Source of the DNA: Meandrina meandrites
Taxonomy: Eukaryota; Cnidaria; Anthozoa; Scleractinia; Meandrinidae
Assembly: GCA_963693305.1 (NCBI GenBank)
Contig: OY855913.1
Coordinates: 8,736,201 to 8,800,200 of the forward strand
Length of the DNA stretch: 64,000 bases
Direction of reading: 5' to 3'
Shown here: one piece after another, positions 24,001-33,000 of the stretch
How positions within the stretch are numbered: position 1 is the first letter of the stretch
Layout of the letters: every line of letters starts with the position of its first letter
Translations under genes and position numbers: made by a program
The notes under the pieces: model-generated
The model's input: the letters and a program-made list of their open reading frames with translations, nothing else
What the model was told of the DNA's origin: nothing
The model's database searches: none

Positions 24001-27000
24001 CCATGAAATGGCACACGACATGGACAATTTTGTACATTTTATTAATACTTTTCCTGACCTTGTAATCATCTGTGGCCTAAAACAAATTTTAGAGGAAATG
24101 GAACTAGTCCTTGGAGACTTATCACTAGATCAACTCCTAAGCTATGACACCACGTTCACAATGGGAGATTTCTATGTTTAAGAGTTGAGACGAGGTGTAA
24201 CATTAACTTAATGGAATTAAAAAGAGGGCCAAAGCCAAAGGGACAGGGTAAGTTGGGGAGAAAACGCCCTCGGGCAAACTATGAAGTCATTCCAGCAAAC
24301 CCTCATAAAGTTAACGAAAAGCAACGGGAATACGAAAGGGTAGATGAAGCCCAAAAGGATGACAGTGTTCTAAGCAAAACACTGAAACTGGGAGAAGATG
24401 AAGACATTGCAGGCAACGAACGGTCTGATGGTCCAGTTTGGTTAAAAATCAGTGGCATTGAGTTACAACTGGAGGAAAAGGAAATTCTTCAACATTGGAT
24501 AGACTGGTTAAATGACAAAATAATGGATGCTGCTCAAATACTGATGCGGCATCAGTTCCCGTATATTTCGGGTTTTGACACTGTCTTCTCAAATTCATTA
24601 ATAATTCATCTAGTTAAAACAAAAGAAATCAGAACCGTGACAGAGTTTGGAAATCTGATCTTAATTAACATAGATTTTTGCGATTTTATTTCTCTGTTTT
24701 CTCCATAGTTTTAGTTTTGATTGAGAAGATATATCAAACACTCAACAGTGTTTTTCATCACATTTCCAAGCACCTCGAGGTTCGTCAAAAATACTCTGCT
24801 GCGCATCGTATTTTTAACTCTCTTCTTGGTGTTTGGAAATGTGATGAAAAACGCTGTCTCGTGTTTGATATATTACTTAAAAGCAGCCAATCTGTCCTAT
24901 GATCCATGCCCCATGCCACTCAGCCTTTTATTCAAATTGTGAACAGAACATCCAGATCAGGCACCAGCTCACACTGGCTCACGCTAAGCACCCTGGACTG
25001 TAAACCAGGCAAAGAAGTGAAAATTTACAACTCAGCCTACATGAGTGTCAGCTTCGACACTCAAGAATCCATATGCAATCTTCTTCGCTATGGTCAGCCT
25101 CCTGTAAAAAATGACAGGATTGCCTTGCTTGTGATGGATGCAGATCACCAAGGAACCGACAAAGACAACACTTGTGGTTTGCATGCAATAGCAAACGATC
25201 TACCTCTTTAACTGTCTTGAAGACGGATTTTTGACCATGTTCCCTCACAGAGATAGGACTTCTGATCATCCTATTGGAATCAAGCAACGCTGCATTCTTA
25301 AGGTCTTTTGTTCATGCAAGAGACCTGAGTATGGTTTCTATTTCCAGTGTACCGGGTGTCGATTCTGGTTTCATCCTGAATGCAAAGATATGTCAAAGGA
25401 AGATATTCCGGAAGAGGAAGATTTACCAGTATACTGCAAAGGATGCACGGAAGGCTAATTCCTTGGCCACCCTTTATGAATAGCCAACTTGTGGCCGAGC
25501 GGTAAATGCAACTTTTCTCCTTCAAAGTTCTAGAAGCTGCATTTGGGAAGGAACAGGTTTCCTCCCATTAGGGGGTTTTTCCTGGCGGGCAGCTTCTTGT
25601 TTGCAATAAACAGGGAGGGTCAATCACTCACTTGCCTGATTCTTATGTCAAGAAAAGTTAACCGGTTTTAACCGGTTTTCGGCCGTCACGGATTTTGGCA
25701 GGCCGTGACGGATTGTGACGGCCGTCACGGAAAGCAGCTCAGTCGTCACGGAAAAGTTAATAAACAGGGAGGGTCACTCACTCACTTGCCTGATTCTTGT
25801 GTCATTAGATAGAGATATGCAGCATGCTCAGCCGTCACGGAAAGGTTAACCGGTTTTAACCAGTTTTTGGCCGCACAGATTTTGGCAGGCCATGACGGAT
25901 TGTGATGGCCATCACAGAAAGCAGCTCAGTCGTCACGGAAAAGTTAACCGGTTCACGGATTTCATGGAGTTGACTCAATCTAGGGCCATAACTAGCTATT
26001 ACTCCTCTTAGATCGGTCTATGAAGAATCTATAATATGCCCTAAGACTCTGCTAAAACCGTCACAGAACTTCTAGTCGTCATGGATTTCATGGAGTTGAC
26101 TCAATCTAGGGCCAATTAACTAGCTATTACTCCTCTTAGATCGGTCTATAAGAATCTATAATACCCTGCTAAAACTGTTACAGAACTTCTAGTCGTCACA
26201 GATTTCACGGAGTTGACTCAATCTAGGGCTATTACTCCTGTTAGGTCTGTCTTAACTCAGACTAAGAATCGATAATACCGTCACGGAACGTCTAGTATCT
26301 AGTATGTGTCACGGATATCTCACGGATCCATCACGGAACAAGAAGTTGCTATAGCAACTTAAAACCGCACTTATATTTTTGGCTAATCAACAGCTTTCTT
26401 TCTCAAAAGTCACGGTTAAATTTAATCTGTTTGCATTATGAGTAAAGGACTAGCAAAGTAGTCACGTTAGTCACACAATCCAAGGTTTACGTTGTCCCCG
26501 GCTATCTTTAGCTTGGGGTTTTTTCCTTTCTAATGACGTAACCCCTGCACGTTCGGGCACGCTCAATTGTTTACTTAAGCAAATATTTCATTTCCTTTCA
26601 AATATTTGAACTCACTTCAAGGAAATAGCCAAAGAATTCACTTCGATTGCCTAAACCCTCAAGAAATACTCGCAGAGGAGGAAACAAATTAAATTAATGA
26701 CCGTCGCTTCTGCCGACATAAACATGCAAATGAAACACAATGCTGTGTTTGCTGTGAAAGTGAAACCTGCAGCATCAGCGTATTCCATGGCTGACGTAAT
26801 ACCTTTTTCAGTGTATTCAACATTCGCTTTGAATCGAACGCTTCGATAAAACCAAAAGAAAATATACTTTATACACAATAAAGAAAACAATATCCGCAAC
26901 ATTTTCCCTACATTCATGTTTCAACAGCTTTTGACGAATAAACATCACAGGTTGCGTGATTCAGTCCCGATCACGATTTGGCCGAGTGGAGGTTTGCGTC

Positions 27001-29742
27001 TGGTCACCGACAAAAAACAAGAAGTTGCTATAGCAACTTAAAACCGTGCTTATATTTTTGGCTAATTAACAGCTTTCTTTCTCGAAAGTCACGGTTAAAT
27101 TTAATATGTTTGCCTTATGAGTAAAGGATTAGCAAAGTAGTCACGTTAGTCACACAATCCGAGGTCTACGTTTTCCCCGGCTATCTTTAGCTTGGGGATT
27201 TTTCCCTTCTAATGACGTAACCCCTGCACGTTCGGGCACGCTCAATTGTTTACTTAAGCAAATATTTCATTTCCTTTCAAATATTTCAACTCACTTCAAG
27301 GAAATAGCCAAAGAATTCACTTCGATTGCCTAAACCCACAAAAATACTCGCAGAAGAGGAAACAAATTAAATTAATGGCCGTCGCTTCTGCAGACATAAA
27401 CATGCAAATGAAACACAATGTTATTTGTCACGTAACGAAAGTGAAACCTGCAACATCAGCGCATTCCATGGCTGACGTAATACCTTTTTCAGTGTATTCA
27501 ACATTCGCTTTGAATCGAACGCTTCGATAAAACCAAAAGAAAATATACTTTATACACAATAAAGAAAACAATATCCGCAACATTTTCGGTACATTCATGT
27601 TTCAACAGCTTTTGGCGAATAAACATCATAGGTTGCGTGATTCAGTCCCGATCACGATTTGGCCGAGTGGAGGTTTGCGTCTAGTCACCGACAAAAAAAA
27701 AAACAAACAAGAAGTTGCTATAGCAACTTAAAACCGCGCTTATATTTTTGGCTAATTAACAGCTTTCTTTCTCAAAAGTCACGGTTAAATTTAATCTGTT
27801 TGCATTATGAGTAAAGGACAAGCAAAGTAGTCACGTCAGTCACACAATCCGAGATTTACGTTGTGCCCGGCTATCTTTAGCTTGGGGGTTTTTCCCTTCT
27901 AATGACGTAACCCCTGCACGTTCGGGCACGCTCAATTGTTTACTTAAGCAAATATTTTATTTCCCTTTAAATCTTTGAACTTGCTTCAATGAAACAGCTA
28001 AAGAATCTCTTTTCAATTGCCAAAACTTTCAAGAAATACTCGCAGAAGTGCAAATAAATTAATGACCGTCGCTTCTGCCGATATAAACTTGCAAAAAAAC
28101 CACACAATGCGAACAAAATGATGAAGAAACAGTGTGCGTGACAATTGAAATTGTAGTCGAAATTATGCAAATTTTGGCCAAATTCCCACGTGCCCGTCGC
28201 GTGAAGCAAGATAACAAACTATTTAACATTCGTGATTTGAATTGAGCCGCCTTTTGAACATTGAAATATTTTCTTCATGAATGGAATATTGAAGCGAAGA
28301 ATGAAATCAAATTTCCATAAATAAATTCATTATTCACCCTCGATAGAAACGCTTGAGCTGTTTTGACTGCAACGACCGTCGCTTCTGGCGAAATAAACAT
28401 GCCAAGTAAACGCAATCTTATTTGTCACGTAGCGAAAGTGAAAGCTACAACGTCAGCGCATTCCATGGCTGATGTCATACCTTTTTTAAGTGAATTCAAT
28501 ATTCCTTTTGAATCCAACGCTTCGAAAAAACCCAAAGAAAAATATATATATTATTCACAACAAAGAAAACATTGTCCGTAACATTTCCCGTACATCATTG
28601 TTCCAACAGCTTTTGGCGAATAAGCATCCCAGGTTGCGTGATTCAGTCCCGATCGTGATTTGGCCGAGGGGAGGTTTGGGTCTGGTCACCGACAAAAAAA
28701 CGAAAAAAAAAAAAAAAAAAAAAAAAATTCCGTGCAGAGCAAGAACCGCGCTCGGCCCATGGCCGCGCGGTTAATAATAAATCCCGTGTAAAACAAGAAC
28801 CGCGCTCGGCCCATGGCCGCGCGGTTAAAAAAGTAAATATAATAATAAATCCCGTGCAGAGCATGCAGAGCAAGAACCGCGCTCGGCCCATGGCCGCGCG
28901 GTTAAATAGCCGTCATGTGTTTTACCAATTTGACCGTCTCGGGTTTTTGACCGTCACGGGTTTTACCAACATATTTGTGTCCTTCCGAGGGACACAAACA
29001 TGGCCGCCGCGATGTCTGAGAAACCATCTGGAACTTAATTTTGCTATTAATGGCGACTACCTTTGGCTCATGATCTATTATACTTTTGCATAAAGAGCAC
29101 TTAGTACATTGGGAATGTTCAATCTGCAAAAATGGAAAGGAAAAGCCTTCTTTGAATCAAAACAACTTTGTCACGAAACACAGCTTGATATCACACATGG
29201 CGGAGAACTCGAATAATCAAAATGCTCTGTTTTTAAAACGAAGGGCACAACCAGGCTGGAAATTTTGCAAAAAAGATATAGTTTTAGTTTATCTTACACC
29301 TAGTGGCATCGAAAGTTTAGCAGGCCTATTGAATTTCAGAATTTTATGACGTAACATGAAAACCAAGAATATGTGTTGTTGTTTATGATATGCACGTCGA
29401 TCATCTTGTTGGTGGATAATTTTCGCGAACAAGAGATCCAGATAAGAAGCTAATAAAGGGCGTGAAACCCCACAAATTAGACTTTAATACTGTCGATTTA
29501 ATCCACCCTGTATGATATCAACTTCTTACCTGCCAAAGGGGTTTAGCAAACCATTTCTGTTCAAACCCAGCGTTCCTGTTTGCAGAGATATCTGCCCGGA
29601 AATTCCAAAATCCACTCAAATCCTTCACTTCTCGACTCTCGGAATCTCTTGGAAATAGCATACCTGGTAGCTTAGCATTGGAGGTGGCAACAAGAAGGTG
29701 AAAGCACGAAAAAAACGCAATAAAAACGAAAATAACTGCCAT
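3703..29742 (-). CDS. GUSB: Beta-glucuronidase, gene B (12 exons)
   Basis: A lysosomal family 2 glycoside hydrolase removing terminal beta-D-glucuronate from glycosaminoglycan fragments and other glucuronides (family knowledge). Exons in coding order: 29742-29530, 20739-20557, 19492-19317, 17357-17012, 15705-15559, 14884-14709, 14065-13919, 6985-6901, 6280-6104, 5628-5596, 5208-5106, 3890-3703. All junctions are GT/AG and the frame stays open for 657 residues (human enzyme 651). Signal peptide is about 1-22; sugar-binding domain exons 1-3; Ig-like domain exon 4; TIM barrel exons 5-12. Acid/base Glu450 lies in MWSVANEP and the nucleophile Glu539 in SEYGAD. The family signature [16 protein letters not shown] is present. 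Intron lengths run from a few hundred bases to 8.8 kb (intron 1), swollen by repeats. The start at 29,742 is the first ATG before the hydrophobic segment. It shares a promoter with gene C. No break is seen, so activity is expected. Confidence 0.95.
4020..4195. mobile_element. Miniature inverted-repeat element (GGTGGCAAAC family)
   Basis: Terminal inverted repeats read GGTGGCAAAC on the left and GTTTGCCACC on the right. The interior is a long imperfect palindrome built from AACATTTGTTGCGGAC and its complement. A second copy at 45,874-46,115 shares ends and interior. It lies in intron 11 of gene B and carries no frame of its own. The superfamily is unknown to me. Confidence 0.8.
4608..4770. repeat. 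GC-rich segment between inverted arms
   Basis: CTGCCTCGTCCCCAGG on the left pairs with CTTGGGGACGAGGCA on the right. Between them is an unusually GC-rich segment with several CpG steps compared with its AT-rich surroundings. It is probably a foldback or MITE-type repeat inside intron 11 of gene B. I see no coding potential. Confidence 0.55.
4892..5088. mobile_element. MITE with CTGGTTTTCACT ends and GACTCC array
   Basis: The left end CTGGTTTTCACT is the inverted repeat of the right end AGTGAGAACCAG with one mismatch. The interior holds repeated (C)GACTCCGA hexamer-like units, densest at 5,040-5,070. No frame is present. It lies in intron 11 of gene B, just below exon 11. Confidence 0.75.
5713..5890. 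repeat. (GACA)n and (GACC)n microsatellites
   Basis: A run of more than 15 GACA units (about 5,713-5,800, with a short GGCA segment inside) is followed by two GACC clusters near 5,818-5,837 and 5,868-5,884. It lies in intron 9 of gene B. The continuous open frame across it is only a product of the 4-base repeat and is not a gene. Confidence 0.9.
6500..6670. mobile_element. Short MITE with CAGTGGCGTATCCAG ends
   Basis: The left end CAGTGGCGTATCCAG faces the right end CTGGATCCGCCATTG as an imperfect inverted repeat. Two poly-G runs (about 6,527-6,550 and 6,637-6,649) lie inside. GATGC occurs immediately outside both ends (6,495-6,499 and 6,671-6,675), a possible target duplication. The ends resemble non-autonomous DNA transposons found in many animals; the superfamily is not certain. 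It is in intron 8 of gene B. Confidence 0.7.
7396..8345. repeat. Hairpin and degraded inverted repeat in gene B intron 7
   Basis: CCTTTTACTATCCATG at 7,398-7,413 is repeated in inverse as CATGGATAGTAAAAGG at 7,452-7,467. From about 7,540 to 8,340 the phrases TTCCATTTACATGGAA, AACGGAACGGAAAAG and their inverse forms (GGAATGGAACGGTTC near 8,200) occur on both sides, as expected of the decayed ends of a palindromic element. The boundaries are uncertain. I see no protein-coding gene. Confidence 0.4.
10352..11016. mobile_element. TTAA-bounded miniature DNA transposon, copy 1
   Basis: The ends are TTAAGGACGTTCGCG on the left and CGTGAACGTCCTTAA on the right, an inverted repeat with TTAA at the outer edges. 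Inside are the phrases TGCGCATCCTTACTGCGCA and two copies of CGGTGACCCC followed by T-rich DNA (near 10,525 and 10,904). The same interior marks occur in the element at 63,311-63,963, which has different terminal bases. TTAA target sites are typical of piggyBac-like transposons, but no transposase is present, so that assignment is inference. It lies in intron 7 of gene B. Confidence 0.75.
11834..12494. mobile_element. TTAA-bounded miniature DNA transposon, copy 2
   Basis: The left end TTAAAGGGACACTGTCA and right end GGCAGTGTCCCTTTAA form a terminal inverted repeat with TTAA at each edge. The interior (about 11,860-12,170) is a palindrome-rich segment with arms around AAACACTC and GTGTTTGATATAT. 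A separate copy of it lies at 24,578-24,885. No transposase frame is present. It is in intron 7 of gene B. Confidence 0.75.
13125..13215 (-). mobile_element. Fragment of SINE family 1
   Basis: The phrases TTTGCTAGTCTATTGCAGGG and GTGAGAGTAAAGTGTCTTATCCA match the body of the SINE at 840-1,076. The tRNA-like head is missing. It lies in intron 7 of gene B. Confidence 0.55.
13478..13816. repeat. Two-copy tandem duplication of about 168 bp
   Basis: A unit beginning ATGGCGATGG and ending GCACAGTGCACCAGA occurs twice in a row (about 13,481-13,647 and 13,648-13,815) with few differences. The unit contains TATAACTGCGATNATCTTTCATAT, which resembles the tail of the SINE family 2 element at 19,766-19,905. 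The open frame through the first unit includes a hydrophobic stretch, but it starts inside a T-run and is best read as repeat. Confidence 0.8.
15058..15094. repeat. Poly-C/poly-A run
   Basis: About 22 C followed by 15 A, in intron 5 of gene B. It is a simple repeat and its length is probably variable or uncertain in the assembly. Confidence 0.9.
16650..16800 (+). repeat. Possible decayed tRNA-type SINE
   Basis: GGTGGCCCGATGGTTAATC resembles the A-box region of SINE family 1 (GGTGGTCCAATGGTTAGC), here on the plus strand. A recognisable B box is absent. It lies in intron 4 of gene B. The call is weak. Confidence 0.3.
18013..18961. mobile_element. Candidate foldback element in gene B intron 3
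   Basis: TATACATGAAAAAA near 18,013 is matched in inverse by TTTTTTCATGTATA near 18,948. Next to each are the phrases GATTCTGATTGGCTGA (left) and AACCAATCAATTGAATG (right), again roughly inverted. The interior holds overlapping open frames on both strands with no motif I can name. It directly adjoins the next foldback element. The boundaries are approximate. Confidence 0.4.
18968..19136. mobile_element. Palindromic MITE
   Basis: The arms are almost perfect inverted copies. GTGCAATTAGGAATAAATAAG at 18,990 pairs with its inverse ending at 19,117, the AAATTTTTCAAAG blocks pair, and the centre is GAGCCCTACGGGCTC near 19,050. Flanking bases (ATCACATGAT and ATCATATGAT) extend the symmetry. The whole element could form one long hairpin. 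It lies in intron 3 of gene B. Confidence 0.85.
19766..19905 (+). mobile_element. tRNA-derived SINE (family 2)
   Basis: The head reads like a tRNA gene: ATAGCCCGGTTGGTAGATCA is an A-box region and GGGTTTGAATCC a B box about 35 bases later. The tail contains AATTGCTTACACACTGCGAGGATCATTTCAT, typical of a SINE body. The internal promoter boxes are only mildly degraded. It lies in intron 2 of gene B. It is not a functional tRNA gene, because the acceptor and anticodon stems do not pair. Confidence 0.7.
22622..23073. mobile_element. Long-armed foldback element
   Basis: The left arm (22,622 to about 22,830) is repeated in inverse by the right arm (about 22,865 to 23,073). Matching phrases include ACCCACCCACTTTGCATTGCG with its inverse, the AAACAGCGATC and GATCGCTGTTT blocks, and CAAACTGAAGAGAAG with its inverse. 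A short centre near 22,845 contains GGGGGCCCC. The arms of about 200 bp make this one of the longest hairpins in the window. It is in intron 1 of gene B. Confidence 0.85.
23357..24181 (+). pseudogene. Transposon-derived protein, N-terminal part (MULE-like)
   Basis: The open frame covers 274 codons; the ATG at 23,387 (MALLETS) may be the true start. It has no intron. The N-terminal half is of unknown fold; about residues 190-220 are basic and charged. The end reads [15 protein letters not shown] and stops there. That phrase matches the start of the catalytic region of MULE-like transposases, where the Asp of DTTF would be the first catalytic residue (family knowledge from memory, moderate certainty). 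The rest of the catalytic domain is missing, so it cannot be an active transposase. The next open frame starts 29 bp downstream and looks like the other half of the same gene after an internal deletion. It lies in intron 1 of gene B on the opposite strand. Confidence 0.6.
24211..25458 (+). pseudogene. Ulp1-like peptidase plus PHD finger, broken
   Basis: Three segments read as one decayed protein. First (24,211-24,580): a basic stretch ([16 protein letters not shown]), then [22 protein letters not shown], like the start of Ulp1/SENP-type C48 domains. A repeat insertion (24,578-24,885) interrupts it. Second (24,906-25,211): [15 protein letters not shown], then [11 protein letters not shown], which match in order the His, Asp and Cys regions of the Ulp1 triad. 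The Asp position reads Asn, so the peptidase is probably dead. A frameshift near 25,205 leads to the third segment (to 25,458): a PHD finger with Cys/His pairs CSC, CTGC, FHPEC and CKGC. Related multi-domain proteins are common in cnidarian genomes and are thought to belong to DNA transposons. Role inferred; the relic state is plain from the sequence. Confidence 0.65.
24578..24885. mobile_element. Palindrome-rich repeat inserted in the Ulp1-like relic
   Basis: This segment matches about 11,848-12,170 closely, for example TTAATAATTCATCTAGTTAA, CAAAAATACTCTGCT and GTGTTTGATATAT. The core has inverted arms (AGATATATCAAACACTC left, GTGTTTGATATAT right). It splits the Ulp1-like frame after ISGFDTVF, which dates the insertion after the capture or arrival of that gene. 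Confidence 0.75.
25600..26335. repeat. Direct repeats rich in GTCACGGA
   Basis: Two copies of a unit of about 165-185 bp (25,600-25,761 and 25,762-25,948) begin with AATAAACAGGGAGGGTCA and contain TTAACCGGTTTTAACC. Three copies of a unit of about 90-120 bp follow, beginning with ATTTCATGGAGTTGACTCAA and containing GATCGGTCTAT. The octamer GTCACGGA in variant forms recurs throughout, and a diverged match lies left of the transposon relic (GGATTTTGACGGCCATCACGG near 23,287). The array may be the subterminal repeat zone of the element that carried the Ulp1/PHD gene. Confidence 0.75.
26337..28695. repeat. Three-copy tandem array, unit about 690 bp
   Basis: Each unit starts with AACAAGAAGTTGCTATAGCAA at about 26,337, 27,016 and 27,705 and ends with TGGTCACCGACAAAAAA. 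Units 1 and 2 are nearly identical. Unit 3 is longer (about 990 bp) because its second half holds an extra divergent segment (about 27,960-28,350) before the shared tail resumes. The A-rich end and the constant start suggest tandem insertion of, or unequal crossing over between, copies of a retroelement such as a SINE. I could not find pol III boxes. No protein-coding capacity is seen. It is in intron 1 of gene B. Confidence 0.85.
28736..28906. repeat. GC-rich palindromic minisatellite, three units
   Basis: A block of about 30 bp, ACCGCGCTCGGCCCATGGCC followed by GCGCGGT, occurs three times (near 28,746, 28,798 and 28,876). The spacers are AT-rich and contain AATAATAAATCCCGTG. Each block is a near-perfect palindrome centred on CCATGG and could fold into a stable hairpin. 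A poly-A run (28,698-28,727) precedes the first unit. Confidence 0.85.
29381..29529. repeat. Intron 1 start of gene B, shared with the left module
   Basis: This stretch, inside intron 1 of gene B next to the exon 1 donor, is nearly identical to bases 5-152. The duplication therefore includes intron sequence and not just the exons and promoter. Beyond 29,380 the comparison is impossible because the left copy leaves the window. Confidence 0.85.
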
Positions 29743-30095
29743 CGCTTCCAGGCTGCGCGTGCACTATTGTCACGAGAGGGTCGAAGAGGGGATGTCAGTC
29801 ACGCTAGAAGTCATGGGACGGTACGGGATCGGTACGGGATCATGTTCCCTTCCGTCATTGTCAAATTTTCTGCGATTGTTTTTCACCAAATTCAACCTCC
29901 AAACTAGCAGATTTAAGTAACAAAGTCCTGGTAGGTTTTCAAGTGCTGTAGTTTTCAAAGAAAACAGCTAGAATGCCAATACTGATCATGACTTCTTCCT
30001 AGATACCCTTCCCCTCCCCCGAAAGGTAAATCTGGACGGAGAGGAAGCTGGTGCAAGCAACGGGTTTTTCGTGCGGGTCACACACCGAGCCGAAT
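29743..30095. promoter_or_regulatory. Divergent promoter shared by GUSB genes B and C
   Basis: The start codons of gene B (minus, 29,742) and gene C (plus, 30,096) are separated by 353 bp, which must contain both 5' untranslated regions and core promoters. I see no TATA box. A doubled CGGTACGGGATC motif (near 29,818-29,840) and a CCCTTCCCCTCCCCC run (near 30,005) stand out. The near-identical interval at 366-712 has the same elements, so they are candidates for conserved control sites. Which transcription start each gene uses cannot be read from sequence alone. Confidence 0.7.
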
Positions 30096-33000
30096 ATGGC
30101 GTCGTTGAAGATGTTTTTACTGTCCGTTTTTATCGTAGCAGCTTTGAATGTCGCCCTCTTAATGGCTGCTCTACCAGGAATGTTATTTCCTAAAGATACC
30201 GAGCGACGAGAAGTCAAAGATTTAAGCGGTATGTGGGATTTTCGCGCCGATATGTCAGACAACAGAAATGGCGGCTTCGAAAATATGTGGTTTGCTAAAC
30301 CATTGTCGCAGGTAATTTAGAAGGACCAATATTATCACCATAAATAGCTATTTGATTGAAGACAGTAACGAAACCTTTAGATAAAAGTTGTATTTCTGCT
30401 ATGCTTGCTTTGGTTAGACGAACATCAGAATCTTTTAACATTTGTTAGCGGAAACGGTCTCAACAGGAAGACCTCTCAGGGAATCCTCTTTAAATTATAC
30501 GATAGATTGTTTTCAAGAAGTTCAAAGGCTATTGCATTAAAATACTTTGGTCGATAAGGTTGACATTTCTGAGAAGAATTATTTCAATTGCTATTTTTAT
30601 TTACCTGCATCTTAAAATAAGTAGCCCATCAAAGCAAACGGGTCCAAAAACACGTATAAAGCTTATATTTTTCCCAGCCAAAAACAAAGTTAAGAATCTA
30701 CCCCTTGGTTATGTAATAAATGTAAATCAGATATGATACGATTTAAGAATTTCTTGTTTTATTAAGGCACTAGACACTGAAGGAAAAGGCACGGCTTAGA
30801 AAAAATCTAATTCCTTTCAAGGTTTAAATAATTAATCTCAACGACGGATGAAATTTTTAAACATCTTTCCGATGTTATGCGGTAATTGAATTAATTTTTC
30901 CCATTCCCTATAAACTACATAAAAGCTTTTTCGACGGGTTTTTTATTTTATTTTAAAAGAAGATATCTTTAAATGTTTGGTATATCCACTTCTAAACAGC
31001 TCTACAATCCTATAAAGCTAAAAATATTAAATTCTCCTCACATGTCTTCAAATTTATGCCAGTTGTGAGAATTTGGTAGCTGGTCAAGACAAAATTCCCT
31101 AGTTGATGGTTATGCATTTATTATAATTGTCTCCTTGAATTTGTGTCAAAATAAGATGGAGATAATTTTTGACATTTTAATGGGGCTTATGTTGATTAGA
31201 TTGAGTCAGGAAAAATTTTATCCCACTCATAAATAAAAAGTTAGTGTTTGAGTTTAGTAACCCATTACGCCAGCACTCACTCACAAGAGCCACTATCATG
31301 TGGAGATGCCACTGTAAATAGGCCACTTCTGAGTTACCCTTTGCCTCTGTTTCAAAATGAGTCTACATGCGAAACCATTCATATGAAAATGTGTTCCACC
31401 TTCACATCAATTTTCATGCAAATCAAAGTAATTTTCATTTCAATGGTTTCGCATGTAGACTCGTTTTGAATCTAAGGCAAAGGGCAACTCCGAAATGGCC
31501 TATTCTCATCATTTTTTTTTCATCCCTGGTTTCCAGGACTACAAATAACCAAAATTTGCCAATGGATGTCTGGCAAAACTCCATTATTGTACTCAGACAT
31601 CACATATGGCCAATGTTCTGAAATCATAAATAGCTATTAATATGATTTTGCAGATGAATTTCATTTAAGGCTACCTTGAGCAAGATTGTAATTTGATCAT
31701 ACACTGCTTCTCTTGTATGAACTTTTATGCTGCAACAACTGTGAACCAAGAAAAAAAAAGTTCAACGTAATGTAATGTCTGACCACTTTTCCTTTTGTCC
31801 GACCAAAACGAAAACCAAACCAAAATGGACCTTTCCATTTGACTTCCAACTGAAATTTCTGAAATTTTTGGGTCAAAGGAAAGCACCCTTTGATTATTAA
31901 TTTTGATTTTCATTCATTCTTTTTTTGTAGTCTGGAAATGTAATTCCCATGCCTGTTCCATCAAGCTATAATGACATCACCGAAGACAGGAAACTGAGGG
32001 ACTTCGTTGGGTGGGTTTGGTACGAGAAAGAGGTATATGTTCCCAGGTCATGGGAAATCAACACAACCAGAGTAGTGCTGAGATTTGAGAGCACAAACTA
32101 CAACACCATTGTGGTAAGATAGATTTAAACAAAATTTAAATGGTTCAGTGTGATTAGTTCAAACTGAAGAATCTTTTAATTACCACATTAAAATAATCAA
32201 ATATCTCACACTAAGGTTGACACTACTGAGGTCCCCTTAGATTAGGTGCTAGTCCATTGGAGGGTTGCCCCCAGCATTAAATTCATTGGTTCTCATTAAT
32301 ACACCTCTGTCACTAGACAGAGAGACACGGTAAGAGTTTAGTGAACCCAAGAACACAAGACAATGACTTCGGCAAGGGCTTGAGCCTAAGCTGCAGGACC
32401 TGGAGTCCAGCGCACTAAACATTAGGCCATCGTGCATCCAAATTATGCCGTGTGGTGACCAGTGTTCAAGTTACAAAACATTTTGTTAGAAATTTAACAT
32501 GTAATCAGTAGATCATTTAATTTGTTTTTCTTTAGTGGTTGAATGGTAAACAAGTTATGCAACATTCAGGAGGCCATCTGCCATTTGAAGCTGATGTCAC
32601 ACCTATGCTAACCTTTGATAAACCAAACAGAATCACAGCTGCAATCAATAATACACTTACACCTACCACCCTACCCCCAGGGGAGATACAGTATATTACA
32701 GGAGGAGATGGGTGAGTCTTTTGCTCTAAGAAGAATTAATCATCTAATAGATATATGTCTTGACTAATTTACGTTTATTTGAAAACTGATGTTTCTTGAC
32801 TGTCATTAGAACACAGCCATTAAGCATTGGGTAACTATAGAAATCAATGAATTCCATACGTTACCTAAGTAATGCAAGACTTACCCCTCTGCGTTTGATA
32901 CTCTATTAATTTGGCAGAATGGCACTTGGCCACTTTCTTCTCAAGAATGGATCTGCCAAACAACAGAATTTTTTTTCAAATTCCACAGTACTTTACCATT

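Noticed and set aside
28490..28891. Overlapping open frames on both strands around a poly-A run and GC-rich blocks.
   Set aside because: They run through the poly-A tract and the palindromic minisatellite, giving poly-Lys or poly-Phe and repeated GPWPRG-type strings; no protein character.
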